Assembly (NCBI GenBank): GCA_002914805.1
Contig: JXTB01000223.1
Span: 167,267 to 231,266 of the forward strand
Length of the DNA: 64,000 nt
Direction: 5' to 3'
Origin: Parasponia andersonii
Taxonomy: Eukaryota > Streptophyta > Magnoliopsida > Rosales > Cannabaceae
The notes beneath the pieces were generated by a model. The model saw only the letters and a program-made list of their open reading frames with translations. It was not told the DNA's origin and did not search any database. How positions within the stretch are numbered: the stretch's first letter is position 1; each line of letters begins with the position of its first letter. This document shows positions 34,800-48,230 of this stretch, in pieces. The position numbers and the translations under genes were made by a program.

Positions 34800-36183
34800 T
34801 TTTTTATTTGTTGTTTTAATTTAATTTTATTTTTATTGTATAATACTTTCAAAAAAGAGAATTCATTGGAGAAGGCAATAACGACTGAAAAAAATAGCAA
34901 AAACGAGGGTAAGAGCAAATATCTGAAAGACTGAAACTTTAAACATTAACATGTTATCCTTATGAATAAGTTGATACAAAGAGCAATGTGTCGTTTTCTA
35001 TAAACGATATGTAGTTTTCACTCGGAAGAATTACAATACGCTGTGTTTACAATAAGCACGATTTTGTCTTCTTGCTTATCAAAAAATTGTCTGTCTGAAA
35101 ATGAATGAAATATAGTTTAACTAAAACATCAAAAATATTTGCTGGTTTTTAGGGTTGTTGAGTAGGAGATGGTGTGCCAAGTTGCCAACCTAGTTGGGAT
35201 TCCTGATACTTCTCTTTTAAATCATTTTTCATAAGAAAAATGAAAAAAAAACCAAAGACATAGTTGTTATTTAAACGAAGAATGACGACAATTCAACATT
35301 GTTCTCTTGAAAAAAAAAAAGAAAAGAAAAACAACGTCTCGGCGCTTTGATTTTAAAAAATAAAAAATAATGATATATCGTTTATTTTGAGACATAAGTT
35401 ACATATCATTTTGAGAGGAACGAATATAAAAGACACAATTGTCAATAGTCTCAGCGGCCACTCAAAAAAAAAAAAAAAAAATGAATCGAGGGCTGTAGAA
35501 TGAAGAGAAATTAATTGTATTAATATATGACGTGTTTCAGTGGTTTTGTGAAGAATCAGGAACGTGTCTTTTGCTCTGAATACATACCTATATAAACGAC
35601 ATTGTCGTTCACTGAACTTCGTGTCGTTTTTTATAACAGGAAAGTGAAGTCGTGCTTTCAGGATGACTTTGCATTTTTACGTGAATTGTGTATTTTACAG
35701 TACGGCACGTAGACTTCTAATAGTAAATATAATAATGAGAATATCATTAGAAAAATAGGGAAAAAAAATTAGAGAGAGAGAAGAAGATAAAAACCAAAAA
35801 ATAATAATAGTTAGATAATAATAATAATGATAATAATGATGAGATTATTTTTCTAATAACTTGAATAATCTCACGTTCAAATCCAAAACCAAATCTACAT
35901 AATTGTACATGTCATAAATTAACTAAATATATGAGTGAGCTCTCATCTTTCCATTATGGTCCTGTAATATTACTATAACAGAGATACCCAGCTTCTTGTA
36001 TGTCAGCCAAAAATCAGTGCACGAGCCTATGTCTTTCACCTAACATTGCAGCAACTCACTAGTGATCTGAACTACTATGATGCAATAATGGAACTCAAGC
36101 GTGTAATCCTATGGTATATATAACATGTAATCGTTTATAATAATCATGCATCCAAGAATCAAATTATGCTTTAAAATTCAACT
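34800..36183. other. AT-rich intergenic DNA, no gene seen
   Basis: It holds poly-A runs (for example 35463-35480), a GAGA run near 35775 and an ATAATAATG run near 35810-35845. No supported feature beyond these. Confidence 0.5.
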
Positions 36184-37785
36184 TGTATTATTTTGGGATT
36201 TATTGTAACATGGACAGCTTTCTGTTGTATTACCCCACAATCAAAATTTAAAGAAAAAATATATATGAAATCCACAGTTCAATCCCAGTATAATTCTACG
36301 TGTTTCCATAACTGTATTAAACCATCACGTGAATCACAATTTTTTAACTATAATGCAATTATAAATTCAAAACAAATATGAAACCAGATAATTGAATCCC
36401 TACCTCATTTAGGTAGCTATACCAAGTTAAAGGAGCTCGAAAAAACTCCAGTTAGTCCTTTAGATGTTCAAACGGCCGTTTCAAGATTCCACTAAGTCTA
36501 TTTGGAAAAGTAACTTTTCCACTAGAGCCTTAGACGGAGAAATAAAGGTCATCATTGAATTCAGAGTACCTAAAAATACTAGATTAGACATAAAATTTGT
36601 AAAAAATGGGTTCTAATGCCAGATGAGTCTATAGCACGCAAAACGGTACTATTTCCAAGCCATGAAATTTGTGTCATTTCGAAACATAGCGATATTATAT
36701 ATCAAAACTCATTTCTTGACCTCATTAAATCCAAATTTGAAATCAGAATTCAATTTCGAGTTCACGAGCCTTAAACAGACTTTAAATCCAAGAATTACAA
36801 AAATGTCTCTTTTTAGAATTAATTTGAAAAATGCCGACATTTTCCAAAGTTTATAGAAAAATATCATTTTTGCTGATTACTTATAAATATATCACTTTTA
36901 TGAAATATTTCAAAAAATATCATTATGACTCGAAAATATTTGAAAAAGTATCTTCTCCACTATTATTTGTAAAAAATATAATTTTTACAATAACATTCGG
37001 AAAGTAACAGTTTTCTAATCTCAGATCAAGGTTCAAACTAAATAGTAATAAACTTCAGTCCAACACTATATAGTTTTGTAAAAATATCACTTTTCGTTGT
37101 AAATTAAAAAAATATCACATTTTTTAATTAAAAAATTAACATACTTTCGGATATCACTTTAACTTCTACTAACCTTAATTATTCATGATTTTTAACTCTC
37201 TTTCACCTTATATAATTACTTTAGATAAAATAATTACCTAACGAAAAAATTTATAAAAATATCACTTTTTACAAACTTTGGTAAATAACCAAACAATGAA
37301 AATCTTACTGGTGGCGAGTTTAATAGTCGAGACCGATCGGGAAACGACAGTGACAGTGAGACGAATCTAACGGTGACAGTGGTATCACGAAACGACGTCT
37401 GATGGAGCTCCGGTGACTGAAAAACATCACGGGAGGCGGAACTTTTGGAGGAAGATTTCTCCAGCATTAGGGCTTAGTTTCTGGCGTATCTGGTGGCGTT
37501 GGTTTTGTCGATCGAAGATGATAGATGTGAGCTGGCCTATCTGGTGACTGGGGCAGCGGTGGCTGGTCACGATAAATCTACCCCTTTTTTTCCTTCTCTT
37601 GAGCCCTCTTTTGTGAAGAGAAAATAGAGTTTGGGACTCTTTTAAACAACTTTTAGAAACTATAGGTCCTTAATAAAATATTCAGAATAATTTATATAAA
37701 ATAATCTGAAAATTACTCTTTATCAAACTGTCACTCTTAAAATTACTCATATACCCGTTTAAAAATTTCAGATTTTACATGTACA
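36184..37785 (-). mobile_element. Non-coding long-LTR family, copy 1 (minus strand)
   Basis: Read on the minus strand, it starts TGTACATGTAAAATCTGAAA, which matches the start of the 39182-43007 copy. A G+C-richer leader follows (about 37270-37620), then a possible splice donor (CCAGTAAG), then AT-rich DNA with segments shared with copy 2 (GATTTCAAATTTGGATTTAA against GACTTTGAATTTGGACTCAG; GAGGTAGGGATTCAATT against GAGGTAAAGGATTCAATT). AACT occurs on both sides (36180-36183 and 37786-37789), a possible 4-bp target duplication. The 3' part is much shorter than in copy 2, so that end is uncertain. The 77-codon frame at 37234-37467 lies in the leader and is not supported as a protein. Confidence 0.6.
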
Positions 37786-38432
37786 AACTCAGATAACAGC
37801 TTAATAAGATACAATTGAAACTGGCTACTTGTACCATGTATCGATCATTGATCACTCCAAAAATTGTATACTTGTGATCAATCAGCATTAGACGGTCTTG
37901 AGTTACATTAGAGATAATTCCTAATAATAATCAATTCATAATAATTATTTTTTATTATTAGAATTATATACTTATATATTTTAAAATATTTTTAATTATG
38001 TAAATTAATTAATTATCTGTAATTATTAAATATTTTGTATTTTGAGTCATTACTTTATCTCTTAAAATATTTTTAAAAAATATCTTCTTCTATAATTTAT
38101 ATAAATACTAATACAATCAATGAAAATAATAAGCTAAATCATTATTTCTTTATCTATTTCTAGAAATTATATGACTAATTTCTTTTATCTAGTTTATCGT
38201 TCCTACCCGGCATTAAATCAGACCACTTGACTCCCCTTCAAAAAAAAAAAAAAAAAAAAAATATCAGACCACATGCAAAGCTTGCGTAGTTTGTGGAGAG
38301 AGTAGTGGAGACTTGTCACCAATCTTATAATCTTCTTTATTAACGGATTACAACTCATTACACATTATATATAAATCTCTAAATTTTATCACACATGCCA
38401 AAACAATATTTAATCCCATCGCTTCCGTGGAC

Positions 38433-38463
<31 letters not shown>

Positions 38464-39177
38464 TACATATATGTAAGATGTATGAGAGAAGACATACACA
38501 TATATAGGCTATAGCTATTATCTAGCTAGCTAAGAGTAAAAGCTACTAATTTCTCTTAAATAAACGAAATCATTGCAATTCTATTGGTTAAAATTGTTCA
38601 GTAGGTGATGTTACTGTTACTATGTTACTCACCAAAGAAGAAATTGACCTTTTTACCCATCTTTGTACTAAAGTATGAAAAAGAAATAAGTTAATAATTT
38701 ATCATTAGCTGAAACTTCGATTTCTAGTTAATTAAACTCTCTCACGCGCTGACTTTCATATAGCTATCAGTATCACATAGGAAGTACTATCATCAATTAC
38801 GTATGTACTTCCACACGGGAAGTTAACACTTTTCTTCAAAAAATTAGAATAATGTAATAAAAAAAAATACGGTCGTTTTATTCCAATAACTAACGTAATG
38901 CATATATCATAAACGATAGTAATAAACAATGAATCAAATCATTGTATTTGATATATGCTCCTAAAAAAGAAAAAATTGTAGACGGGATATAGTTGGCGTG
39001 TATGCAATTCCACAATTGAATCAGAAAAAAAAAGGAATGATATTGAATCATAGTTGGTTGGTTGAATCAGGAAAAAGAAGATGCAATTCTACAATTCCTT
39101 TTGTTGAATCATTTGATCAGAATTTGAATCATAGTTACTATTTGGTTACGCATCAGAATCAGAATGTAACGGAATAA
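37786..39177. other. AT-rich DNA between two head-to-head LTR copies
   Basis: It contains a poly-A run (about 38240-38261) and a TA/TG microsatellite (38436-38462). No gene was identified. Confidence 0.5.
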
Positions 39178-39181
39178 GTAT

Positions 39182-42100
39182 TGTATATGTAAAATCCAAA
39201 ATTTTATAAGGATAAAAGTGTAATTTTCAGTCAACAGCAAATTTGTAATTTTAAATTTTCGGGTATTTAATTAATTAAATCTGTAATGAACATGGACACA
39301 TTTGAGTCTAAGTGCATTTAGGACAAAAGTAAAAAAAGAATTACAAACCAAGGACAAAAATATAATTAATGAGGGACTAAAGTAAAAGAATCTTTTTAAA
39401 ATTTGTGGCTAAAATGGAATTTTGAAAAAGATTTTCGGTCAAACCAAATTACGCCACATGTCCCACTATCAACAGTCTCTGAAAATTTCATTTAAACCCC
39501 CCCATTTTTTCTTTCTTTCCCACAGAGGTCCCCAGCCATAACCGAAAATCCACTCTCACTACACTGTTTATTCGTAGCTCCTCCGTCCCCTGGGGAGTCA
39601 ATGCCCGCCGTTGCAGCTCGTTTCTGACACCGGCAGCTCGAGAAAGGGCCACTCGAAGTCATCGCTACCAGAACGGAAAATTGTCCGCCGTTTTTTTCTC
39701 CGTCATCTGATCAGCTCCCTGTCACCGCCGTTGAACTCGTCTCGACGTTAGCTTTCATTTTTGACCACTCTCGGTCTCTAACTCGGCTCCGGTAAGAAGT
39801 TGGTTACTGTAGTATTTTTATAATATTAAAATTTTGTGGTATTTTTTTAATTATTTCGAAATTGAGTTATTTTGTCAGGAAAAATTATACCACATGAAAG
39901 AGGAGATTGAAACATGAAATCTCATGATTTTGAAGTGCTGAAACGGTAACCAGAAAATTGTTAATTATCGAATTGAAAAAGTGGCATTTTCTAATTATTT
40001 TTAAAATGTGGTATTTTTATAATTTTTGGATTTTTGACCCCATTTAATGCTCGGGATCGCGAAACTGAGTTCTGACTTTGAATTTGGACTCAGTGAGATT
40101 GGGACATAAATTTTGATATAAAATACCACTACTTTCTGAAGTGGCACGAAAATTGAGAAAATAACTCGTGATGTACCGGAACTCGTTTTCGATAAAATTT
40201 ATATTTAACCTAACGTTTTTGGGTGTTTTGAATTCAGTGGTGACTCCCGTTTCTCCATTTGAGACTCCGTTTGGAAATTCACTTTTTCAAGTGAATATGT
40301 CGGAATCCGGAAACGACCATCTGAACAGCCAGTTAATCAACAGAGGACTTTTCTAGCGTTGTCAACTCAGCATAATTACTATTTTGAGGTAAAGGATTCA
40401 ATTTTCTTATTTTCTATTATTTTTCATTAAAATTGAAATTTATTCTGAAAATGAAATTTCGTGATTTTATTAAATTAAATTATTTGAATAATTATTTTAA
40501 TGAACTGCGAACTTGTGAAACATTGTGGACTACTCTGGATATTTATGTATGATTTTTATACTAGTTTAAATCTTGAGATTTGGTTAAATCTTAGGAACAA
40601 TGTTTTTTTGGATTTTAAGTACAAAATTGATTTCTATTTAAAAATCAGAGCATGTCTAGAATGTTAAACTACTGCATGGTTGTTTGAGACTCCACATATT
40701 GCACATTTTATACGATCATATATGAGAGTCATTTTAGACATCACGGTGTTGTAGTAGGCGGACTAGTACACCTGTTTTCGGTGAGAGCCCGTAAACCCGC
40801 GCGAGATTTTTTTTTTTCTGACTATCTCCACTCGATAGGTGTAGGCATTCAATGCCCCTCCATCTCGATAGAATTAGACACGCGGGTGTTCCTCCAGTTT
40901 CCAGAGATAGATGTAAGGCATGGAGGACTCAATACATATAGTATAAGTTGCTATAGTCGTGATAAGATTGTGAGATCTCATGTAAGGTGTTGATTTATAT
41001 GATGTGCTTTATGCTTCTTTATTTACGATTTTCTATGCGTTTTGACCTAAACATTTGGTTTTGGTTTTAGCATAGTTTTCTATATATGTTAAGCTTAATA
41101 TTTATAAAAATGCTTTCGAGCACTACTAACTATGTAGGTGTTTTGAGAATTATAAAAAAACTTTCCCAAAAAGGATATTAGGTAACTTATTGGGCATTTT
41201 ATACTCATCTCCCATACTTTCTCCACAGGTGGTGTCTAGTATGACATTGACAACCAACAAGTAAATTATGAGACTATCTTTTACTCATAGTTCGTAACTT
41301 GGTAATGCTAGGAGTGTGGATGTAAGACATGTATTTAAGTCTTGTTAAATAAATGAATCATGCTATTTTGAATATGTCTGTAAAATATATATGCCATACT
41401 AGCTAGATGTTAAGGTTTAAATGGTGATGCTCAATTAACTATTTGAATTTGGTTCTTCTTGTTGACCTATGTGGCTTTTAATCTTGTCTTATTTTGATAA
41501 TAACAAATATGTGATTTAGTTACTAATAACTGGTTTGAGTTAGTAGTTATGAAGTTGAAAAAGAAATTGATAAAACTCAAGAAATGAAGTCCTCAAGAAT
41601 AGTGCATCATTGAAAAATCTCGAAGGTTGAAGATGAATGTGAAGAATCAAGATTCAAGACCAAGTCTAAATAGATTAAAATTTATTTCCTAGTCTTGTAC
41701 TTGATTTATTGCATTGCAAAAATTATTCTCTTTGATATGGCTCAAAAATCTTTCAAATGAATTTTCAAACAAATCTTCAAAGAATTAGCTAAACTTTAAA
41801 TCCACTAATTTTTAATTGTTTGAAAATAAATATCATTTCTAATTTAGCTTAAGTATTCTCAAAAGTACATTTTTTTAATGTTAAAAACGATTTGAAAAAG
41901 AAAGTTTTAAGAATGACCAAAAATTGATTCAAAGAAATCAAAAATAGTTTTCTGACCAATTTTAGTCGACCAGGCTTGGTCGACCAAAATAAGGGCCAAA
42001 AATGACCGTTGGAGCTAAACTAGCATGTCAGACTCCAACGACTAGTATTTTGGCCGACCAAAATTATTTCTAGTCGACTAAAATTTCGGTAGCAAGTTAC

Positions 42101-43007
42101 TAACGGTCGAAAACGACTAGTTTTTGAAGATGCTTTTAAATAGAGCCAAGTTTGATGACTTAGAACAAGAGAATACGAACCTATATTGATACCCAATCAG
42201 TTTCTTAGTGAAAAAAGCTCTCTTTTACTCTACTTTAACTTTCAAATCCATTTGAGTCATTCCTAGAGTATCATTTGTATATTGTTCTCAAATCACCTAA
42301 GTTTATCTTGTATTATTTCTTTGAGAGGTGATTCTTTGAGTAAGTGTTCACTTGTATTTTCATAAAATCATTATTGAGAGGTGAGGTTGGCACCAGAGTT
42401 ATAAATAACCTGGTATAGGTGAGGTTGACACCGGATTCTAAACAATATGTGGTTAGACGTAATAGAGCCGGATTCAAGACTACTGTAAATGCATAGGTGT
42501 GCCTAAGAAGAAATCACTCCAGTTGTACAAGGGTCGGTTAAACTCATAATCTTGATCCGATAGTAGAAAACTCTAAGCAAGTTGCGGAGAGCTGGGGACG
42601 TGAGCAAACCGTCGTGTTTGTCGAACCTCGTAAAAATAGCGTTTGCAATCTTTCTATCCCTATCTCCTTAATTTATTTACTTTGATATTATGCTTATTTA
42701 TTTGCTCTATTCATTATTTGCTCAATCTTGTTGCTTAATTCAAAAAGTTTGTTAAAGTCTTAAAAACTCAATTCACCCTCCCTCTTGGGTTAGCTATTCT
42801 TGGGACAATACTTCTAAATTATTCAGTCTATGTTTATTGGTGACTAGGAACTATGGGATAGACTCATAAGTTGGAATTCCAAATGTTTTCATTTATCGTG
42901 CTGTTTTAAAAATTCAAACTCTTAAAACCTTTTCTTTATAAATTAAAGAATTTTCAATTTTAACGAAGTTCCTCTTCTGCCACTGTTTTAGGATTTGGGT
43001 CGTGACA
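39182..43007 (+). mobile_element. Solo LTR of a long non-coding LTR family, copy 2
   Basis: It starts TGTATATGTAAAATCC and ends GGATTTGGGTCGTGACA, with TG...CA termini flanked on both sides by GTAT (39178-39181 and 43008-43011), the target duplication of an LTR element. Removing the nested copia LTR (41460-42810 plus its 5-bp duplication) leaves about 2.47 kb. A G+C-richer leader at about 39500-39795 ends in CTCCGGTAAGAAG, which looks like a splice donor, so the LTR may contain its transcription start and a leader intron. No protein is encoded. It is shared with 36184-37785 and, more distantly, 50640-52576. LTRs this long suggest a Ty3/gypsy-type or non-autonomous derivative, but without internal sequence the superfamily is not proven. 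Confidence 0.75.
41460..42810 (+). mobile_element. Nested Ty1/copia-type solo LTR with exact 5-bp TSD
   Basis: It starts TGTTGACC and ends TTGGGACAATA, and is flanked on both sides by CTTCT (41455-41459 and 42811-42815), an exact 5-bp target duplication. The end region (AATTCACCCTCCCTCTTGGG near 42771) is typical of plant copia LTRs. The last bases CAATA are one change from the CAACA that would mirror the TGTTG start. The element is 1,351 bp, without PBS, coding DNA or a second LTR, so it is a solo LTR left by recombination, sitting inside the long LTR copy. Confidence 0.88.
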
Positions 43008-43011
43008 GTAT

Positions 43012-46000
43012 ATACTAAAATATCTTTATTTTAAAGTATAATTTGTGCAAAAAAAAAAAAAAGAAAAAAGCGGAAATTAAAGTAATGCCTTTTAGAATTT
43101 TACTAAGAAATGGAAAAATGATTTATTAGGTAGATTGAAGGAAACATAATTCTTTAAAATGAAGGATTCAGGTTTTCAAATCAATAAGCATTCCTTGCTT
43201 AAATTTGCAACCAAACAATGAAATGTTCTTTTTATTAGAATGGCATTTTCATTGAACCAAATATTTCAAAATTCCCCTCTCGGAAAAGTGAGAAACTTTT
43301 TAAGTATTTTTAAATTACCTTTCACAAAAATTAGCTCGTGTAAGTAATACAAGAATTGATCTCCCCAAAGAGGCATTCAACGTAAATTCTTTCAGATATG
43401 AATATTAGACGGTTTAGACCAATAAAATTTTTATTTCTAACCGATGAATCAAATTCTACATACATCCTTCAATATATTAGAGTAGACCAAAAATACGAAA
43501 ACAGTTCAGAATTTTCCAGGGAAAAAAATACAATTTTTTTTAAAAAAGAAGAAATACGTATGCATAAACAACATTTTAAATGTCGTTTTGTGATCCAAAT
43601 ATGAGAATAAAATCTTCAGAAGTTCCTGGCAAGCACTTTTGGTGTATATGTAAAGGCATGCATATAGTTATGCGAATGAGGAAGCTGCAAGAGACCAAGA
43701 AAAACCAAGATGGTCCCTGCTAAAGTTTCATGACGACTCTGTGCCTCACATTCTCTTTCTCCATAAGCATAAAAGTAGCTACAAATAAAAGCTTTTGGAA
43801 TAAAGAAAGGGATAGAACATGTTAAAGAAGGCTTCAATATTGATGCCTTACCCACTTTCTTTTTAGGAGTACCACTCCTTAAAAAATCCTATTCACAAAT
43901 TGAAAAGCAAAACATAAGCTTGACTGGTCTTATATCTTCCACCGTTCATCTACTTCTACAGGACTAGTGTACGTACGTAGTAGAAAAATTATGTTTTAGA
44001 GTACTACAAATATTACTTTATTGCTACATAGTGCCTAGTATGGTGGTTGTTGAATGATTGTATACATAAGACTCTTATTAGATTCTGTTATATTTTGTAT
44101 AATATATGACTACTTAATTTGATATAATGTCACATTCAAATCATATATTATGATCAATAGGCAACCCCTATATAAATGAACTGTCAATATCTCGAGCTAA
44201 GCTAGCTAGCTATTGTTACATTTAGTTTTCTCACTACATGTGTAGCTAGGTACTCAAGTATTATCCGGACTTAATATCTTGAGCCAAGTTGCTGAGCCTA
44301 ACTGAATCATCCGTACTTATATATATATATATATATATAAAATCAGCTAAAGCTTCGACTTAATTAAATAACCTTTATGTTGGTTAATTTTGGGGAGCGA
44401 ACAGTGGATTTCTTCTTAATTAGTGGGGGAAAAAAAAACTCGAATGCTTAAGTTTAAATCCACCAACGTACTGATCAATCATGATATATATGTTGAGTTG
44501 GCTAATCTGCATTTTGCAGTATGCTTATAACATGTGTGCCTTATGTATATATATATATACACATATATAGATTTAAAACAGTACCCTTATAATTAGTTGT
44601 TGATGATTATCACCAACCCATTTGTAATGGGACCCAATTACCTAAACATATATTAAGTGGTCCAAGGAATTAATTAATATATATATATCTAGGGACACAT
44701 ACTATGTGCTAAATGTTTTTAATACGTTAAACTATTTGCCCATGCATCTTATTAAAATGTCTAGTGGGACATAAGTGAAATTCGAATAATCTGACACAGA
44801 AGCTGAAGTATCGGCCAGATTCTGTATAACTGCAGTTTTTGCTTCTAAATTAAGTGTTTGAGAAACATTTTAATCACGGAACTGCGCTGTATTTTTGTCT
44901 CGGATTGCTAAACCGCTGTGATCAGAATCTCTATATACATACATTGGACAAACTAAAGAAGAGGTCAATCAGCTGTATCAGCTTTAATTTCGATCGACTC
45001 ACTGTATATATAACAACCAGCTTACCCTTAATGTTGCTTAGTAATTATTATTAGTACAACACATTTCATATCTTAGTCTAATTTGTGTTTCAAATACTGA
45101 TTGAGACAAAAATTTTGCTATCACAATTTTTCTTCTGTCCAATTTCCGTATCTCAAATCTAACATTGGATTATCTATATATAATGATCAGATAAGAATTG
45201 AGACATCAAAGTAAGACAGAAAATTTGGATTTATAATTTGAAACCTCAAACTATTTTTTTAATTATATTATAAAAATTGAACCTTCAGACTGATTTAATT
45301 AATTGCAAGTAATGCACTAATTTTTTAACGTATTAATGTTTTTGGACACGTACCTTTTTTCAAGCCAGTAGTAAGGCTGCGAACAAAATAGTACGTGATA
45401 CTATGTGCTAAAAAGTATTAATTCTACTTTGTGGTTTTTAAACAAAGTTTGGAGAAAGATGCTTTTAGAATAATTTCCCTTAGGTGACATAAAATAGAAG
45501 AGTAGTAAGTAAATTAATGAATCAATGTCCGAATAGGGTCGAAGAAACTAGAAAGAATTCCTGTTCATATGGCTAAGTCTACGGGACCCCTTGTCGTCAT
45601 GTGCATGTGTTTGTTGTTTGCATGAGATTTTATTCAAGATTTTTCATGTTACGAAATATGAGTTTGTTTTCTGATATACCAATACGTGTAATTATATATT
45701 TCTAGTTAACCTTCATTGACCTTTGTTTTTCTTTTATATAGATTAATATATATCTATATGAATATTCTCAATTTTAGAAGTAAGGAGGAAGCTACAGCTG
45801 ATTCTTTTGCTGTGATCTCAGCATATTGCAAAATATATGTAAAATCAACCTTAAAGGCAATGAGAATATATTTGTAGGAAAAGATTTATATTCTTGTAGG
45901 ATTAATATTAAAGATTACAACAAGCCATAAGGCAGCTTTTTATATGCAATAGGTATGTCACTTTAATTTTGAAATTTCAAGTAACTTCTTAATAATGATT

Positions 46001-48230
46001 TACTAATTAGCTAGTTGTAGAAAACTAGTATTTAGTCATGTATATATGTATCTCATCATCCTCAAGACCGAGTCATCGTATATATATATAAACTTATAAA
46101 TAACAATATGTAAGATACTATGCGAGGATACTATATATACTCCTCAAAACGCATCTGGACATCAACACTTACATAACGGTTGGAGAATGAGATTGCGTAT
46201 TGCATACTCCAACTAATATATATAAACGAGTACTTAACTTAGGTGCTTAAAAGTCTAACATATACGAAAATATATAACTTCTCCACCAACTTTGGATGTG
46301 AATTTTATGTCTACTTAGTTACGACTTTGCTATCTTTGGTTCTATATATGAGAAACATAAAATACGGGCAAGACTAACATGTTTGTGCAATCAAAATTTA
46401 ATAAATGTAATTTCACAATAGAATACACTTCCAGCTCAAAATTATCTACGGTCTAAATCAAATGTATCTATCTACAGCAAATCTCGTAGCTCAAATCAAA
46501 TATTAGGTTAGAATAACTTATTATGCTAACTTTGAAGAAGTTAATATATATTTTCTGTTTTGCTCTGAGATTAATGACTCATCCTATACGATCTGAACAG
46601 TTCTCGGATTTTTTTTTTTTTAAAAATTCAGACACATTTATCAGTGCTTATATATATTGTACATGAATCGATCTTTGTCGACCTTCTGAGTGGCATCTCT
46701 AATATATGTTTTTCTTACAAGTTACAGAAATTTATAGTAAATCTCTAATATATGTTTTTCTTACAAGTTACAGAAATTTATAGTACATCTCTCAATTCAA
46801 GGCGAAACCTAAAGTTGGGATCCATACTGTACGGCATATGTCTAGGAGACTAACAGGTTATAAATTAGAAACCAACTTTGGGGATTGGGTTTGGCAGGTG
46901 TTATATTGAGATGGGGTATTGAGTATTGACTAAGTCCACTCAAGGTAAAGTTCTGATTAATCTTTCAGTACAATTTTCCACACAATGATTAAGTACACGA
47001 AAATATTTTATATCATAATTCGACATTATGGTAATTAATTAGCAAAATGATGATCAAGTATAACAAACGGAATTCATGTGACTCAAAAAAGTGACTAGTA
47101 GTTGAAGACTCTGGACAATTATATTATGTCCTAGAAAAACAGGAAGGTTTTGTATCAATATGATCTCCCCCCCCCAAAACCAAAAAAAAAAAAACTTTAG
47201 AGCCATCCAGATATTGGGTGATTAAAGTTGATAATTAGTAACAATTGAACAAAACATAGGCAAAGAAAATTAAAAAAGAGTATACCAACTAAAGCAAACG
47301 GCACCCCAATTTTATGACAAGCTGTCCCCAAGTTTTAAATCGATCATGATAGACCAAGAAACATGAATTTAATATTACTTGGCAGCATAGGAAACTAAAC
47401 GGTTTTTGGCATGTGCGTCTTCACTTCTTTTATTTTTCCCAGTACAATTATTATCTTGAATTTAACACGATTTAATTTTCTTATCCAATCAACTTTTGAC
47501 AAGTGCTTTTTCTTTTGGCGGTAACTTTGACTACTGCCTACAAGGTTATAGAGTAATTTTGCGTGCATTCGTATCCATACCATATAAACACAGATATTTA
47601 TATATAAATATAAATAAAATTTGATTCAATCCAATATTGTAGCAGTTGTTGAATTTTAAAGATAATGATCTTGAGTTAACAATGGGCAATCTATACTATC
47701 ACATTTGAGGTGGAATATATAAATATATATATATGTATTTTCACTTTTCTCAGATGGTAAATCAGTAGTAAGTAGATCATATGGTTAGCGTAGATACGTA
47801 TGAAATTTATATATTGCAAGGAGCTAGCTAGATCATGAGGAAAGTATTGTTGTAATTATTTTTTGGAAAAAGTAAGTGAAAAATTGAAGATAAGGAAATA
47901 CTTTGGTAACCACCGTCACCATTTCAATTTAAGAAGAATTGCACAAATACCCAGATCACTCACACCCCTCGTCATGATCATCATGTACAACTCTCCAAAC
48001 TCCAAAACCCCCACCATTTTTCTCAAAAGACCCAAAAAAAACAGAAAAAAAAGAAAACTAAATACATAATTACCAAAAGCACTCGATCCATTCAATTTCA
48101 CTACACTTTCCTCACTCCACCATGCTTTTTTTCACTCTTTACACTCCAAGAAGAAGAAGAAAGTAAAATATGTAAGAAGAAAGAGAGAGCTAATTAACAC
48201 TAATTAATTAATTAACAACTAATTAATTAA
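43012..48230. other. Intergenic DNA with short repeats, no gene seen
   Basis: AT-rich throughout, with TA runs near 44318-44338 and 44550-44560. Frames in the region show no family. The 79-codon minus-strand frame at 43616-43855 begins with GTG rather than ATG. A 46-bp tandem duplication is listed separately. About 48110-48240, rich in AATTAATTAATT, is the likely 3' UTR of the DUF761 gene. Confidence 0.5.
46695..46786. repeat. 46-bp tandem duplication
   Basis: Units 46695-46740 and 46741-46786 differ only at the last base. Each starts ATCTCTAATATATG. Confidence 0.95.

Noticed and set aside
37234..37467. Minus-strand 77-codon frame, Ser-rich
   Set aside because: Lies in the G+C-rich leader of the long-LTR family; the corresponding leaders of the other copies do not keep this frame.
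43616..43855. 79-codon minus-strand frame, fairly protein-like in composition
   Set aside because: Begins with GTG, no recognisable domain, no splice-linked neighbour exon seen.
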